A stretch of DNA of 64,000 bases. Origin: Hyphodiscus hymeniophilus (taxonomy: Eukaryota > Ascomycota > Leotiomycetes > Helotiales > Hyphodiscaceae). The stretch's first letter is position 1. Every line of letters starts with the position of its first letter. The stretch is from NCBI GenBank assembly GCA_016508695.1, contig VNKQ01000006.1, positions 1,984,001 through 2,048,000 on the forward strand, read 5' to 3'. Shown in pieces: positions 32,228 through 42,949 of the stretch. The position numbers and the translations under genes were made by a program. Below the pieces are notes generated by a model, which did not search any database, had not been told where the DNA came from, and worked only from the letters and a program-made list of their open reading frames with translations.

Positions 32228-32736
32228 GGAATGAGGTGTGTTGGTGGACGGGAGAGGAGGGTATCTACAGTTACTGGAAATATATTCGAGCGAAAGGCAG
32301 GCATGTTTGTAACGGTTCGCGGTGGTGTATCTCGTCTGCCTTGGAGAGTCTTTTGAAGAAGATGGCCACTAATAGATTGATCATGACTTACCTACTTGGG
32401 CAACTTATGGTACAGTAACATAGATGAAAACCGAATAGCACTAGCAAGAGTTGTGATAATAGCTTGAGTGCAATATTTACACCGAATGTTCGAGAGACTT
32501 TACATACTATCTGTAAGAGCTTCATCATTGGAATGACATGGAACTATTAGAGTGATTAAGAATAGATATTACTGTATCAGGCTTAAAAGAACAGGCAACC
32601 AAAACATCGCAGACGCTAACGAAGCTCAGCTCCTTACAAAAAACACATTCAAAATCCCGTCTCCCTAATAACAATGAATACTATATTGGAAATAGACAGA
32701 TTCTTCAATGTGAAACATGAGACACAGTCGAACAGA

Positions 32737-34884
32737 TTAGTCCTGAGACACAATGAAGCATTCCTGCTCACACCCCTTGACGATCTCGCCTAAGGCCCTG
32801 AGGAAGGTTTCACTAACCCCTTGCGTATCTGCGGATTCCGGTCTTCGCACACTCCCCTCCATCTCGCCAATCAGACACCCGATGTTGGCTCTGATTCTCT
32901 CCACCAGTGTCTCAACACTCCTTTGCACTCCCGGGTTACGCAGGACGATTGCATCGCTGCCAACACAGATTCGCCGAGGGAGATCCTCCGAGATGGGCAT
33001 TCCTAGGCGGTCGGCGGCTTTGTTTGGGATGGATTGAGATGTGGTAGTGAAATAGGGTAGGAGATGTGGTGGCGAAGGAGGTGGAGTGTGGTTTTGCAGG
33101 AAACGGGAGTAGTTTGCGTGTGTGAAGAAGAGATATGCGAGAACGTTGGCGTAGAGAGCAGAACGCATCTCGTGGGGGGTATCAGGAAAGATCGCAGCAA
33201 GGAGTTGTAGATTAGGCTGATTTGGAGCCATGTTTTGTTTGTCCATGGTCTCCAGTGTGTCTTGAAAAGGTTGAGCCCAGTCTTGATTCGAGATAGCCGC
33301 AGCTGTTGATCTGCGTGATGAAAAGGTACGCTTCAAAGTTGATTTGGGCTTGGACTTCGGCATCATTGTGTTTGGCCGAGGTCGCCAGTCGACTCCTTCT
33401 GAGAAGGGTGATCGTAGTGGTGCTTGATCTTCCCATCTCGTGTGAAATGACTGATTAAGGTGGACACGAATTGCCGCTATACAGGGAGTCTGCGGATCCA
33501 GCATGCTCAATGAGCAGCTGGCTACCGATTCTTCGAGATCTGAAATGATTTCGTTCGTGGAAGCTAGGCCCCGAGCGACGCTGTATTCATCGGCAAAAGC
33601 GTTAGGGTCTGAGGAAATTCCAAGTCCCACTGTTTTTCGAATTCTCTTTGAGCATTGGAGCTTTGGGGAGTCTGGTGGCGTCGTTAAGGCGAGGTCGGGT
33701 GGATGTTGGGGTAGAGGTGGTTGCGGAACGCCACGCCCAATACCATTGTCCTCGTCCCACCATTTAGTATAACTGTCCCGATTCGCCATTCTACTCTTAC
33801 ATCTACTTTCAGATGCGAGGGATTGGCGTCGAGTCTCGGGAAGCGAAGAGGATCTAGGAGGGATTTTGAAAGATCGCCCCTTGAAATTTACATCGACAAC
33901 CTGCGCTCTAGCAGATATGAGAGAGACGGTTGCGCACATCTGCAGTCGTTAGTCAAGTTCACCAGAAGGAGAATTAATTCTCACATATGAATCTTGATCC
34001 TCGTCCCCTGAAATACTACTCGTCTCGCTCATGCTCAACCATCCCTCGACGTCATGATCCGGTGGCATGTTGTCGGCCAGAATCTGAGGGAAAGCATCTT
34101 TTTCCTGGATATTGCGCCGACTGAGATGGCTACTCAGCCAGGCGCTTTCATCTCTGAACAGCGGCCGTTCTTCTCCTAGACATTTGAAGGACAACTCAGA
34201 GCTACGTGAATGTTGGCTGGTCCTTGTAGGTGATAGAGTATCTGATAGGGGTGATTCTCCATCGACACCTTCCAAATCCTCGTCCTGGCTACTCGAGCTT
34301 ACGTACCCATCAAAGTTGGAGTCTTCCTCGTAAGTCTCAACTGTACCCGAGTTGAAGCAATCCGGCTCTTCTTGATAAAAGGCCAGATTGAGCAGAGGTG
34401 AGCCAGGTTCTGTATACACTGGCATGTCACGGTACAGTTTTTGCTTGACAGTCGTGGGTCGGGGGACGTTGAAACGTCTTTTGAACGAGCGTTGCGACGT
34501 CCTGGACATGGACCGCTCTAGCGAGTGTTCGAATTCAAAACTCGACCTTTGGATCGGCGGTGGAGAACTCCAGGTTGCGGTTGATCGAGACGGTGAGAGC
34601 TTGAGAGGTAGCAGACGTTTCATACCAGAGACTGATCGTCGAAGAGAGTTTGTAGACTCCGCTCTGTGTCTCTGTACAGCAGTACTGGGTGAGGAGTCTG
34701 TGGAGAACATGGCGAGATTGATAGATGGTAGGGACTTGCAGTGCCGCATCATTGTACGTCCGTCGTTGATTGTGTGGGTAGGAGTGGAGATATACGACTT
34801 CGAAGAACTGCTGCACGGCGGTTCCATGACGGAAGCTGAGGTGTGGTTGTACTGATGAGCAGTGACACCACGAGGGGATGCCAT
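32737..34884 (-). CDS. Hypothetical 700-aa serine-rich protein, two exons
   Basis: Exon 1 is 34884-33985 (300 codons) and exon 2 is 33939-32737, joined by a 45-bp phase-0 intron (GTGAGA...GACTGCAG) with a CTAAC branch point. The ATG at 34884 (context ACAATGGC) is preferred; the frame extends further upstream only with non-ATG codons. The N-terminal 130 residues are Ser/Arg-rich. The middle is acidic (EEDSNFDGYVSSSSQDEDLE). The C-terminal 150 residues form an ordered-looking region: LQLLAAIFPDTPHEMRSALY, ANVLAYLFFTHANYSRFLQ and RSVETLVERIRANIGCLIGE. That pattern is widespread in fungal proteins of unknown function. Not recognised further. No membrane segment. Confidence 0.8.
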
Positions 34885-35944
34885 TGTGATCAGTCGTCGT
34901 CCACAGGGCAGATGTCTCAAAGAAGACGGAGATCGTCAAAAGGAAGGTGTTGTGTGACAAGAATGCAACTATCTCCAATAGAATGAGATCAAAATGCAAA
35001 TCACGAACAGTAGGGAAAAGCAAGTAGGAAGAGAAGTAAGAAAGGTGGCTGTGATAATAAAGGACTGAAGGCAGCTTATAGCTAGGGCTCCCTGTTGTCT
35101 TGAGACTGAGACCTGAGACTTGAGACTTGCGACTGGCAATGAGTGGGATATGACTTACTCCCATCCCTTTGCCCGCAATATTGGATGCATTGTACAATTA
35201 TACTTGTTTCTTCTGGAGGCGGTCGGTTAAGGCTTGTCCATGCAGCAGGGGGCAGACGACGCCACCATTCAGCCCGGATCGGTAAGGGCAAAGAATGAGA
35301 AGGAGTCTGGGGAACGAATAGGAAGCGCACGAACAGCAGTGGTCTGTGCTGGATGGATCGAGAGGGGTGGGCTTGTTTATGATATATCCCAAATATGGAG
35401 ACGGTCTGGCGAATATGCTGCGAGGCAAGGGGGGATCTCGTGCTGGGAGAGGAAGTGATAGGACACTATCTCTTGCACCTGAACACCATCCCATCCTCGG
35501 AACAGGCAATGCATGAAAGATATGAAGAAAAGGGAAGAACAGGATTGAAAATGGGGGAGGATAGAAGAGCGACAAAAAATATACACGATAAGCAGTGGAG
35601 GAGATATGCCAGGATATATGAGAATCAAGGTGAGAGAGGGGTAGATAGAGAGAGACTGCGGACCATATTGACAACAATACTGGTACTTCGGATGTGTAAT
35701 CACGTCCAGCACCTTGATACTGTTCGCACGATGATCCGATATACTCGTCCTACCTGAGGCGGATGAGCACAGTAGCTCTGTGTGGGGAAGTATCGTGAGG
35801 ATTGTATGATATGGCAGGGGAGGGGGAAAAGGACTCGATGACTCCAAGAAGAGAAGAACAAGGTAGGAGATAATCGCATCAGCAGGGTAAGTAGATCGGA
35901 AAGAGTGTTGTGCAGGAGATCAGCAGGGGAGAGAAGTAGAATCC

Positions 35945-35972
35945 TTGTTGTTGTTGCTGTTGTTGTTGTTGT
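35945..35972. repeat. (TTG)n microsatellite with one interruption
   Basis: Nine triplets TTG with a single TGC interruption, noncoding. Confidence 0.9.
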
Positions 35973-36053
35973 CGAGAGCGGCAGAGGAGTGAGCGAGAGA
36001 GGATGCAGGACAGAGAGTGGCCAGAGAGCGGAAGAGTCCCAACTGTCGGGTTC

Positions 36054-36071
36054 TGGTGGTGGTGGTGGTGG
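36054..36071. repeat. (GGT)n microsatellite
   Basis: Six GGT triplets in a row, noncoding. Confidence 0.85.
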
Positions 36072-36189
36072 CTCAAGCGAATCGGTCCGCGGCCGATCGC
36101 TTCTTCCCCAATGCGTCACAGCACACAGCCAGCACTCTATTTTGCTCGGAGGCACAACCGACCGAAGTAGAAAAAGAAAAAGAAAAATC

Positions 36190-36209
36190 CAACAACAACA
36201 ACAACAACT
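36190..36209. repeat. (AAC)n microsatellite
   Basis: Six AAC triplets, noncoding, complementary in type to the TTG run 220 bp upstream. Confidence 0.85.
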
Positions 36210-36224
36210 ATCTATTCTCCTCCG

Positions 36225-36245
36225 CCCTCCCCCCTCCCCCCTCCC
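36225..36245 (-). repeat. C-run tract; G-quadruplex-type motif on the minus strand
   Basis: CCC, CCCCCC, CCCCCC and CCC runs separated by single T. Read on the minus strand this is four runs of three or more G with one-base loops, the classic intramolecular G-quadruplex pattern, about 290 bp upstream of the IPI3 start. Confidence 0.75.
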
Positions 36246-36324
36246 TTCTCTTCGGTCCATTTCAGCTTAGACCTCTATGCGATAGATGATTATCCGCTTC
36301 AGCTTCAGCTGCATTGCATGACAC

Positions 36325-36346
36325 TGCATTGCATTGCATTGCATTG
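36325..36346. repeat. (GCATT)n pentanucleotide repeat
   Basis: Four copies of GCATT in a row, with another copy 15 bp upstream, in the probable IPI3 leader. Confidence 0.85.
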
Positions 36347-36536
36347 GCGTCATATATCTATCTATCATCCGTCCATCCTGGCGTAGATCCATCATACACC
36401 ACCGCCAGAATCTGACGAGTCGATCCAATCTTTTGCGACATCTTCAAACATCCTCCCACCATCCTCCCACCATCCCAAAACTCTCCCCACAACCCCCATT
36501 CGAATTGCCGTCACGATACTTATCCCCAATCACATC

Positions 36537-37908
36537 ATGTTGTCCGAGACTTTCATCACGGCCATTCGAGCGCAGCCCAAGTCGGCGAACACCGCCATTG
36601 CCAAAGATGTCGGCATCTTCGTCCACGACCTGCATCCTACCCTCACCCAGAAGTCCTCGTTCAAGAAGAGTTCCACCCCCGTCAACGCTTTGGCGGCCAC
36701 CGACACCCACATCTTTGCCGCGCAGGTAGACAAGGCTGTGGTTCATGTCTATTCGCGAGAGCGTGGAAATCAGGAAGCCCTGGTCTCATTTCCAGAAAGG
36801 ATTCACAGCTTGACCATGATCGCCGAGACAGTCTTAGTCCTTGGAACGGCAGAAGGGAGGGTAATACTGTGGGAAGTGCGTACACTCCTTTTCTTCTTGG
36901 CCGGTCATCTACTGACCTGCGCAGATCTGTACGGGCAGACAAGTCTCTACCCCCGCCGCCCATCTCCAACCCATATCTTGCTTAGCTGCTACCCGTTCAC
37001 ATTTACTCACAGGATCCGAAGACTCAAATATCAACGTGTGGTCGATACACCGCTTGTTATCTTTGACTACGAGTGAAACACACGAGCCCCTGCGAACTTT
37101 GTCGAACCACCGAGCTGCCATCACCGCTCTCGTGATGGGCCACAGCGCAAGCACAACGAATATCTGTGTTTCAGCCAGCAAGGATAACACCGTCATTGTC
37201 TGGAACTACCACAGCGGAGACCTTCTACGGACATTCCTCCTCCCATCCACGCCACTATGTCTTGCTTTGGATCCGTGCGATCGGGGTGTATTCGTCGGAT
37301 TCGAGGATGGCTCAATCCAAATCCTCGAGTTTCTACAAAGAGATTCTGTTCTCAACCCACTTTTCGATACCAGGCTTCAAAACACGCCACTGCAAATCAC
37401 ACTTCCTCCCTGGACTGCACCTTCAGATGTCGGCGCTGCGCATTGCATGGGACTAAGCTACGACGGGACGAGTTTACTCTCCGGTCATGCTTCTGGGAAA
37501 ATTGCACAATGGGACGCCGGTCGGAAAGCTTTCTCGGCAGAGATTACCGATCTTAATGCCCCTGTGACTAATATCCTGATGCAATTCCCATTTCCAGAAA
37601 GGAGGATGACGAAATTGTCCACAGTGGTGAAACCAAAACTTGGTGAAAATGCCTACACATTCACCGCTCAACTGAGCGGTTCCATTGGGAGCAACACCTT
37701 TGCTAGAGTTCTGGAAGACCCAGGTTTCCCAGCAGATATGCTCGAAGATGCTATTTCCAGACTCTCAAGACCAGTGGCCACGTCTTCAAGTGCAGACGAA
37801 AAGTTGCAAAAGGAGAATGAGGAGCTTTGGAAGGTCGTGAATGAGCAGCGCGCTCTGCAGAGGAAAACTTGGGAGAAGTATACCAAGCTCAAGTCAGGTG
37901 GAGTCTGA
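36537..37908 (+). CDS. ipi3: WD40 pre-rRNA processing protein Ipi3 (Rix1 complex)
   Basis: Subunit of the Rix1-Ipi1-Ipi3 complex, needed for ITS2 processing and late 60S maturation in the nucleus. Exon 1 is 36537-36875 and exon 2 is 36925-37908; 49-bp phase-0 intron; 440 aa. The propeller blades are visible as GRVILWEICTGR, GSEDSNINVWSIHRL (then the NHRAAITALVMGH loop), SASKDNTVIVWNYHSGDLLR, GFEDGSIQILEF and SGHASGKIAQWD. The C-terminus is a coiled coil (EKLQKENEELWKVVNEQRAL), as in Ipi3 homologues. The loop after the blade before PLFDTRLQNTPLQI is also family-like. Identification is by this overall order. Confidence 0.9.
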
Positions 37909-39397
37909 TCACATTATCTCATTTCTGGGAGTTGATCTGGTACCAGTGCTCTAGCAGCTTGAGATGCTGTACTTGATCTTCGCGTCCCTGCGAAGTGTGC
38001 TTGCTTCAACCTTTATTGACTGCACTCCATGCTACAGCTAGACTGTACAAGGTGTTTTTCTGTGCATCAGCCTTACACTGGATTTTTGAATAAAATCTGT
38101 TCGAGATATCTCACGTCGCATCCTCACTAGAGGACGCGAGAGTCCAAAATGTTGGCAAGACGTCGAGAAGAGACCATTTTCTGTGTCCTTTTGAGCGTTC
38201 AGTGATTGTCTCGGTTTTCTGCACAAGGCACTGCCTTTTTGCTTTTCTTCAAGCACTATCACGACAAATAAATATAACAGCGGCTTTCACCATAGCCCAT
38301 GAAGGTCAGATGCTGCAGTCACCACCAGGAGCGAGTATCAATACCATGTCGATATTGCTATCCGGAAGGTAGTTACTCTACTGGTAGCAATCTCCACATC
38401 GCAATTCCCAACAACCTCGATGTCAAAACATCCACGAGTCATGGCTCCGAACTCTACCAAAATGGATCTGCTATTCTCGTCCATCTAGTAACAATGTTCC
38501 CCGTTCGGATAGATCTCAGTGAATGCAATCCTGACTGAACTGACGAACCCACTCATTAGGTTGCACATCTAAATCCGAAAGATCATGGCGAATACTGGGC
38601 TGCGCAGATGTACCATTCTTCGTTACCGCTGCGTATCGGAGGGTTTGTTTTGCATTCGGCAATATTCGCGAATTTTGTCAACCTCTCCGAGCGGCAGCGT
38701 CAGCCTGCGAGAAACCAGTAAGCTTCATGAATCTGATATCCTTCGTAAATCCTTCGATGATGAACGATTTACGAACGAAGGTAACCAAGGTTGTGGGACG
38801 GCAGAGCTCTCGGGCGTTCTGAATGGGACACAGTCACGGAAGTCGGAACTCCTAACAGCTCAGCCTTATTGTTTTTATTCATCAAATGCCCTGGTGTGAT
38901 GGCTAGCTTTACAATTGTCCTTGGTGGCGTTCTTATGTTTTGGTAGTCCAAGAGATATAATAACGAACCCTATCTCCTTCTTTTCCAAAGATTTCAGGGC
39001 TTTCAACATCTCCGACTCACTATATATCAATGAGAAGATATCATCCGATATGTGCTGTCCAAACGCGGCACAGCTTTCTACGGATATTGAATTTCTCCTC
39101 TGGAACGATCCCTCAACACACGCTAACCTCCCATCGTATTCAGAAGCCCTTGAATGGATGTCCATCTCAGCCTCCTGGTAACGCTTTCCTCACTCGGGTC
39201 AACACTGAATGCCATGATTTTGCTTTAGATGGAGATAGCGGAAATACTGTTTGCTCAGCATTAAATCCGCTCCATACCAAGTCTCCGCTCAGAATATATT
39301 CATTCAGATCCCCAGTCCCTCATCCCCGATCGGGCATCTCCCAAGAAATCACCTGCTCATACATGCCATTACGCTCTCAAACTCCCTACCCTTGAAT
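37909..39397. other. Intergenic, about 1.5 kb
   Basis: Between IPI3 and an SDR gene. A 96-codon minus-strand frame (39165-38875) starts with ATG but has no recognisable pattern and no neighbours to join to. Otherwise nothing seen. Confidence 0.45.
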
Positions 39398-40439
39398 ATG
39401 CCATCGATCAAAAGCCAATCGGTCCTCATAATAGGCGGCTCTTCCGGGATCGGCTTCGCAGTAGCCCAAGGTGCCCTCTCACAAGGTGCCATTGTCGCAA
39501 TCGCCTCCTCGAACCCTCAACGAATCTCAACCGCCGTCTCAAAACTAACAAGCTCGAACCCGTCTCTATCCTCCGCAATATCCGGCCAGTAAGTTCCAAT
39601 GGAGTTTTCTTTCCTGCCCTAGACCATAGCAGGAGCAGAATTCAACCTACATGTGCTTCTCGACAATCTAGCCTGGAACCCCTTTTTGTCTTCGACCAGT
39701 CTTCTCCCTCCCGAACCTCCTCCTTAAGAAATTATCACTAACCACGCCCAACCCACAGCGTATGTGATCTAAGCGTGGCAGACGTCGAGTCGAATCTCCT
39801 GACCCTACTGAACGCCGTGACGCAGGACGGTACACGCCTGCTCGACCACGTCGTTAACACGGCCATTGATCCTTTCGGCGGCCCGTCCTCACTCGCGCAG
39901 GTCGGTAGGGACGAGCTGCTTGCGAAGACGCAGTTTAGTCTCGTGGTGCCCATGCTGATCGCGAAATTGGCGCCAAGTTTTATGAAGGGGGGCTTCACGT
40001 CCAGTCTGATCCTCACTAGTGGGCAGATCGGCCTCAAGCCTATCAAGGGGTGGGTGGTGGAGGTTCCTGGGGCTGCGGCGCTTTTTGGGATGGTCAAGGG
40101 TTTGGCTCTTGAGTGAGTATCCATTTCATTTTCCTTTTGACTTTTACCTTTACTTCTACTCGGTCTGTTGAGTTCGTCGACCACGATCACTGACTTCACC
40201 GTGCTACGCATAGACTTGCTCCGCGAAGAGTCAATCTCGTCAGTCCCGGGGCGACGATCACGGAGCTCTGGGGACCGCTCGAGGCGAGGGAGGAGAGGGC
40301 TGAGATGCTGAAGGGCAGGATGCTGCTTGGGCGAGTCGGGCAGCCGGACGAGGTCGCGGAGGCTTACATCTACCTGATGAGGAACTGGAACTCTACGGGG
40401 ACTGTGGTCTGTAGCGATGGGGGCAGCATCTTGATGTAG
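39398..40439 (+). CDS. SDR-family protein lacking the canonical active site, 256 aa
   Basis: Exons: 39398-39588, 39759-40112, 40214-40439; introns 170 and 101 bp. The Rossmann motif is present (VLIIGGSSGIGFAVAQGALS), as are the C-terminal RRVNLVSPGATITELWG and MLLGRVGQPDEVAEAYIYLM. The catalytic region is not canonical: the NNAG motif is replaced by NTAID and there is no YxxxK (the segment reads PGAAALFGMVKGLALE). I know this degenerate active site from a group of fungal SDRs. It may bind nucleotide without normal reductase chemistry. Start codon ATG in GAATATGC; upstream sequence has no alternative in frame. Confidence 0.88.
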
Positions 40440-41128
40440 GAGGCGGTATGCCTACGAGTTGTGGAGCTTTGAGGTGGTACGACGCGCTTTGTGTGGATGC
40501 GCGCAGATACTTCTTATAGAGACATATATTAGAAATCTCAGGAATTACAAATTGATGGTTTACTCCTCGAATCTTTGAAATTTGGGATTAGATATCCGTA
40601 CTTCTCAGCTGCCCTGCACATGCACGACTCCCGTCCAGCCCGTCCCTCCTCGCATTTCTAGTGGGCGACTAAGCCGACCCCAATTCGTGTGAAAGAGCCG
40701 TCTCCCGAGTACAATACCGAACGCTAAGCGAGCGTTTTTGCAATATGCGACATGCGATATGTAGTGTTGAGGTAAGTTGTTTGTGAAACCAAACGAAGCA
40801 GAGTAGTACAGTATACCTTTGGATAGCCATGTCTTCTCAAGATCATACCATGCTCATAGATGGTCTCGCTGTCGGTATCCACTAGTATGACATCGGCGGA
40901 GACCCTCGATTGAGAAATCAGCTTACTTTTCTCACTCAATCCCCCATTCTTCTCCTTCCCAAACCGCGATTCATTTTTCTGTTTCTGTCCACCGTCTAGA
41001 ATCATCCAGCTGCACAGGGAAGCGACTTGGAATCAACCAATCTCAATCCCACCACACCCCAGAAACCAGCCAAACGTCCCTCTCAATCCCCCCCGTCCAC
41101 TCTACAAACACCCCACCATCACATCAAA
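40440..41128. other. Intergenic
   Basis: Between the SDR and the ABM-like gene. No supported gene; a 93-codon minus frame (41005-40724) has no pattern. Confidence 0.45.
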
Positions 41129-41740
41129 ATGACCAGCCTCGAGATCTGCCTCCTCCGCATAAAACCCTCCCTCTCCCCCACCGACCCCTCTATCCTCTCC
41201 TCCCTAATCGCCGTGCGCTCCGCCCTCCGCGCCACCATCACAGACACACACTCGCGCTTCTACCAATGCATCGAGGATCCGCGCCTCGTGTATATTTTCG
41301 GCGCGTGGCCCTCTGACGCGGAACACGAGGCCTTCCTCGCCTCGGATCAGAGAGAGCGGATTCTGGCGCCGCAGGTGGAAAGGTTGGATTTCGGCTGGAT
41401 AATGCACGTCCCGATCCCTGGGGGCATGGAGAGCCTGCCGCTGGAGGCGGAGGTGTTGGGGTTGGGGAGGTTTTTTGTTAAGAGTGGGGTGGAGGAGGGG
41501 GTTGTGGGGGAGGCGATGGATGGGCTTCGGGTGCGGAAGGATAAGGGGGTTAGGGAGGTGGAGGTGAAGTATGGGGTTGTGGATGGGTGGAGGTCGGATG
41601 CTGGGGCTGGGAAGCGGGAGGTGGTTGTTATCTCTGGGTCGGCGAGTAAGGAGGCTAGTGCGCTAGATGCGGAGGATGGGAGCTTGAAGACATTGTGTGA
41701 TGGGGTTGAGATTAGGCACATGGTTAATATGGAGGCGTGA
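41129..41740 (+). CDS. ABM/dimeric alpha-beta-barrel domain protein, 203 aa
   Basis: Single exon from ATG 41129 (context TCAAAATGACC). The N-terminal half has the ferredoxin-like pattern of the antibiotic-biosynthesis-monooxygenase and stress-responsive barrel families: LEICLLRIKPS, then SRFYQCIEDPRLVYIFGAWP, then EHEAFLASDQRERILAPQV. The second half (LGRFFVKSGVEEGVVGEAMD) looks like a second, less clear copy. Such proteins are cofactor-free monooxygenases or heme/lactone handlers; no catalytic residue can be named here. The coding strand is C-rich in its first third and very G-rich in its second half (see findings). Confidence 0.7.
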   Translation: MTSLEICLLRIKPSLSPTDPSILSSLIAVRSALRATITDTHSRFYQCIEDPRLVYIFGAWPSDAEHEAFLASDQRERILAPQVERLDFGWIMHVPIPGGMESLPLEAEVLGLGRFFVKSGVEEGVVGEAMDGLRVRKDKGVREVEVKYGVVDGWRSDAGAGKREVVVISGSASKEASALDAEDGSLKTLCDGVEIRHMVNMEA

Positions 41741-42080
41741 TCGTGGGTTGATGGTGCTGATTGTTTGGTTTGGTGCGAGAGATGTGGGGAGCGAGATAGG
41801 GCAATGAGAGGCTGTCAATTATATATTATATTAGAGTTTATGTCCTATAGAATAAACGTGTGGGCTGGTGAAAGGCCCCACGGACGCCACCAAATACAAA
41901 TCTATATCTTCATCTTGTTCTCCGTGTACGCCCAATGCCCAGATGTCAACTCCTAGCTCGAGGCGATCGAGTATGCATTCCGTCCCTTTCTATCCAAACA
42001 CCACCCAAGTAATGGCTCCATATGCCTTTTCCCACAAAGTTTCCCAAAAGAAAAAAAAATCCGTCAATTCTCATTACTCA
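41741..42080. other. Intergenic, convergent 3' ends
   Basis: 340 bp, with an A-run at about 42050. Nothing else recognised. Confidence 0.45.
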
Positions 42081-42949
42081 TTATGCGTTATTTAGATAAC
42101 CACTGACGAACTGCTGCCCCGAACTCGCAGGAATCGCAACGCCCGTCGAGTTCTTGAGGTAGCACTTCGAATTCCTCGATGGATCGACCGCGGAGAATAT
42201 CACCCACGTCGCCGCTATGCACTGGCCCTTCGTCGTAGAGTTTGCAGTGTACTGCGCGCACCAATCCAGGCATGCGTCGAAGCTGCTCTCCGTCTGATTA
42301 GCCACTTCGATGGACTGGCCGCTGTCTGCCTGGATCTCCGTCGAGCAGGCTTGCACGAAGGTGTATGGCGTCACTGTGGAGTTGTAGGTTGCGTTATTGA
42401 TGATGGGACACCCGGCTTGGTCGATAACTATCGTTGTGGTAGATGGGGGAGCTGATGATGTGGTGGATGATGTAGGGACGGCTGCACTGCTTGATGGGCT
42501 CGAGGAGCTGTAGATGAGTTTAGTTATTTGTTTATCAAGTGGCCAGCAGGTACATACCTTGCTTTGTGCTTGTTGCTCACCGCAATGGCCCCTCCAATTC
42601 CCCCTCCTACCCCACCTCCGATTATGAACGCGACAATGATCAAGATGACCGTTGCGACAAACCCGCAGACTCTTTGACCCTGATGAGTTGATTCGGCCAA
42701 GACCTCCACCCCGTACGACGGGACGTTGTATAAACGCCCCGGTGTCTGATAATCTCGGTTTGCCTCGTGCGGACTACTCACAGAATCCGGAGTCTCATAA
42801 AAAGGCCCGTGTTCGGGACTCTGGGGATCGGCCATCTGCTGGTCGTACCTCCTGTGAAACGTATCCGCGGGTGAAACTGGAGACAAGAGATCCTGCTGCT
42901 GAGAGACAACTTCAGGCGCTTCGCTTGAGATGCGCTGAGGTCTCAACAT
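42081..42949 (-). CDS. Single-pass membrane protein with Ser/Thr stalk and Cys-containing ectodomain
   Basis: Exon 1 is 42949-42558 and exon 2 is 42507-42081; 50-bp intron; 272 aa. The N-terminus (about 95 residues) is polar and Pro/Ser/Gln-rich. One strong transmembrane helix follows (VCGFVATVILIIVAFIIGGG), then a Gly-rich turn. Exon 2 starts with a Ser/Thr/Pro linker (SSSPSSSAAVPTSSTTSSAP). The outer domain has six Cys (AGCPIINN, VQACSTEI, DACLDWC, GQCIAATW, SKCYLKN), the spacing of an apple/PAN-like fold. There is no cleavable signal peptide, so type II or III orientation is likely. This layout is common in fungal surface proteins of unknown role. Confidence 0.85.

Larger units (their letters stand above)
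30251..32736. other. Long region with only weak open frames
   Basis: 2.5 kb with no confident gene. It holds two weak candidates listed separately (30614-31162 minus and 31817-32227 plus). An A/T-rich stretch near 30500-30515 (T10) lies upstream of the 810-aa gene. No repeat or RNA recognised. Confidence 0.45.
34885..36536. other. Long divergent promoter region rich in simple repeats
   Basis: 1.65 kb between two divergent genes. It has an unusual density of simple sequence: (TTG)n at 35945-35972, (GGT)n at 36054-36071, (AAC)n at 36190-36209, a C-run tract at 36225-36245 and (GCATT)n at 36325-36346, plus long purine-rich stretches at 35400-35660. Open frames here have low-complexity products and I treat none as genes. 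Both transcripts probably have long 5' leaders. Confidence 0.6.

Noticed and set aside
34885..35197. N-terminal extension of the 700-aa gene
   Set aside because: Needs non-ATG starts and lacks conserved pattern; the ATG at 34884 has better context.
35700..36270. Two overlapping low-complexity frames (Pro/Leu/Ser-rich) in the divergent promoter
   Set aside because: Produced by the microsatellites and C-runs; no start context or homology pattern.
38875..39165. 96-codon ATG-started minus-strand frame between IPI3 and an SDR gene
   Set aside because: No family pattern, no splice partners, and random-looking composition; kept out of the gene list.
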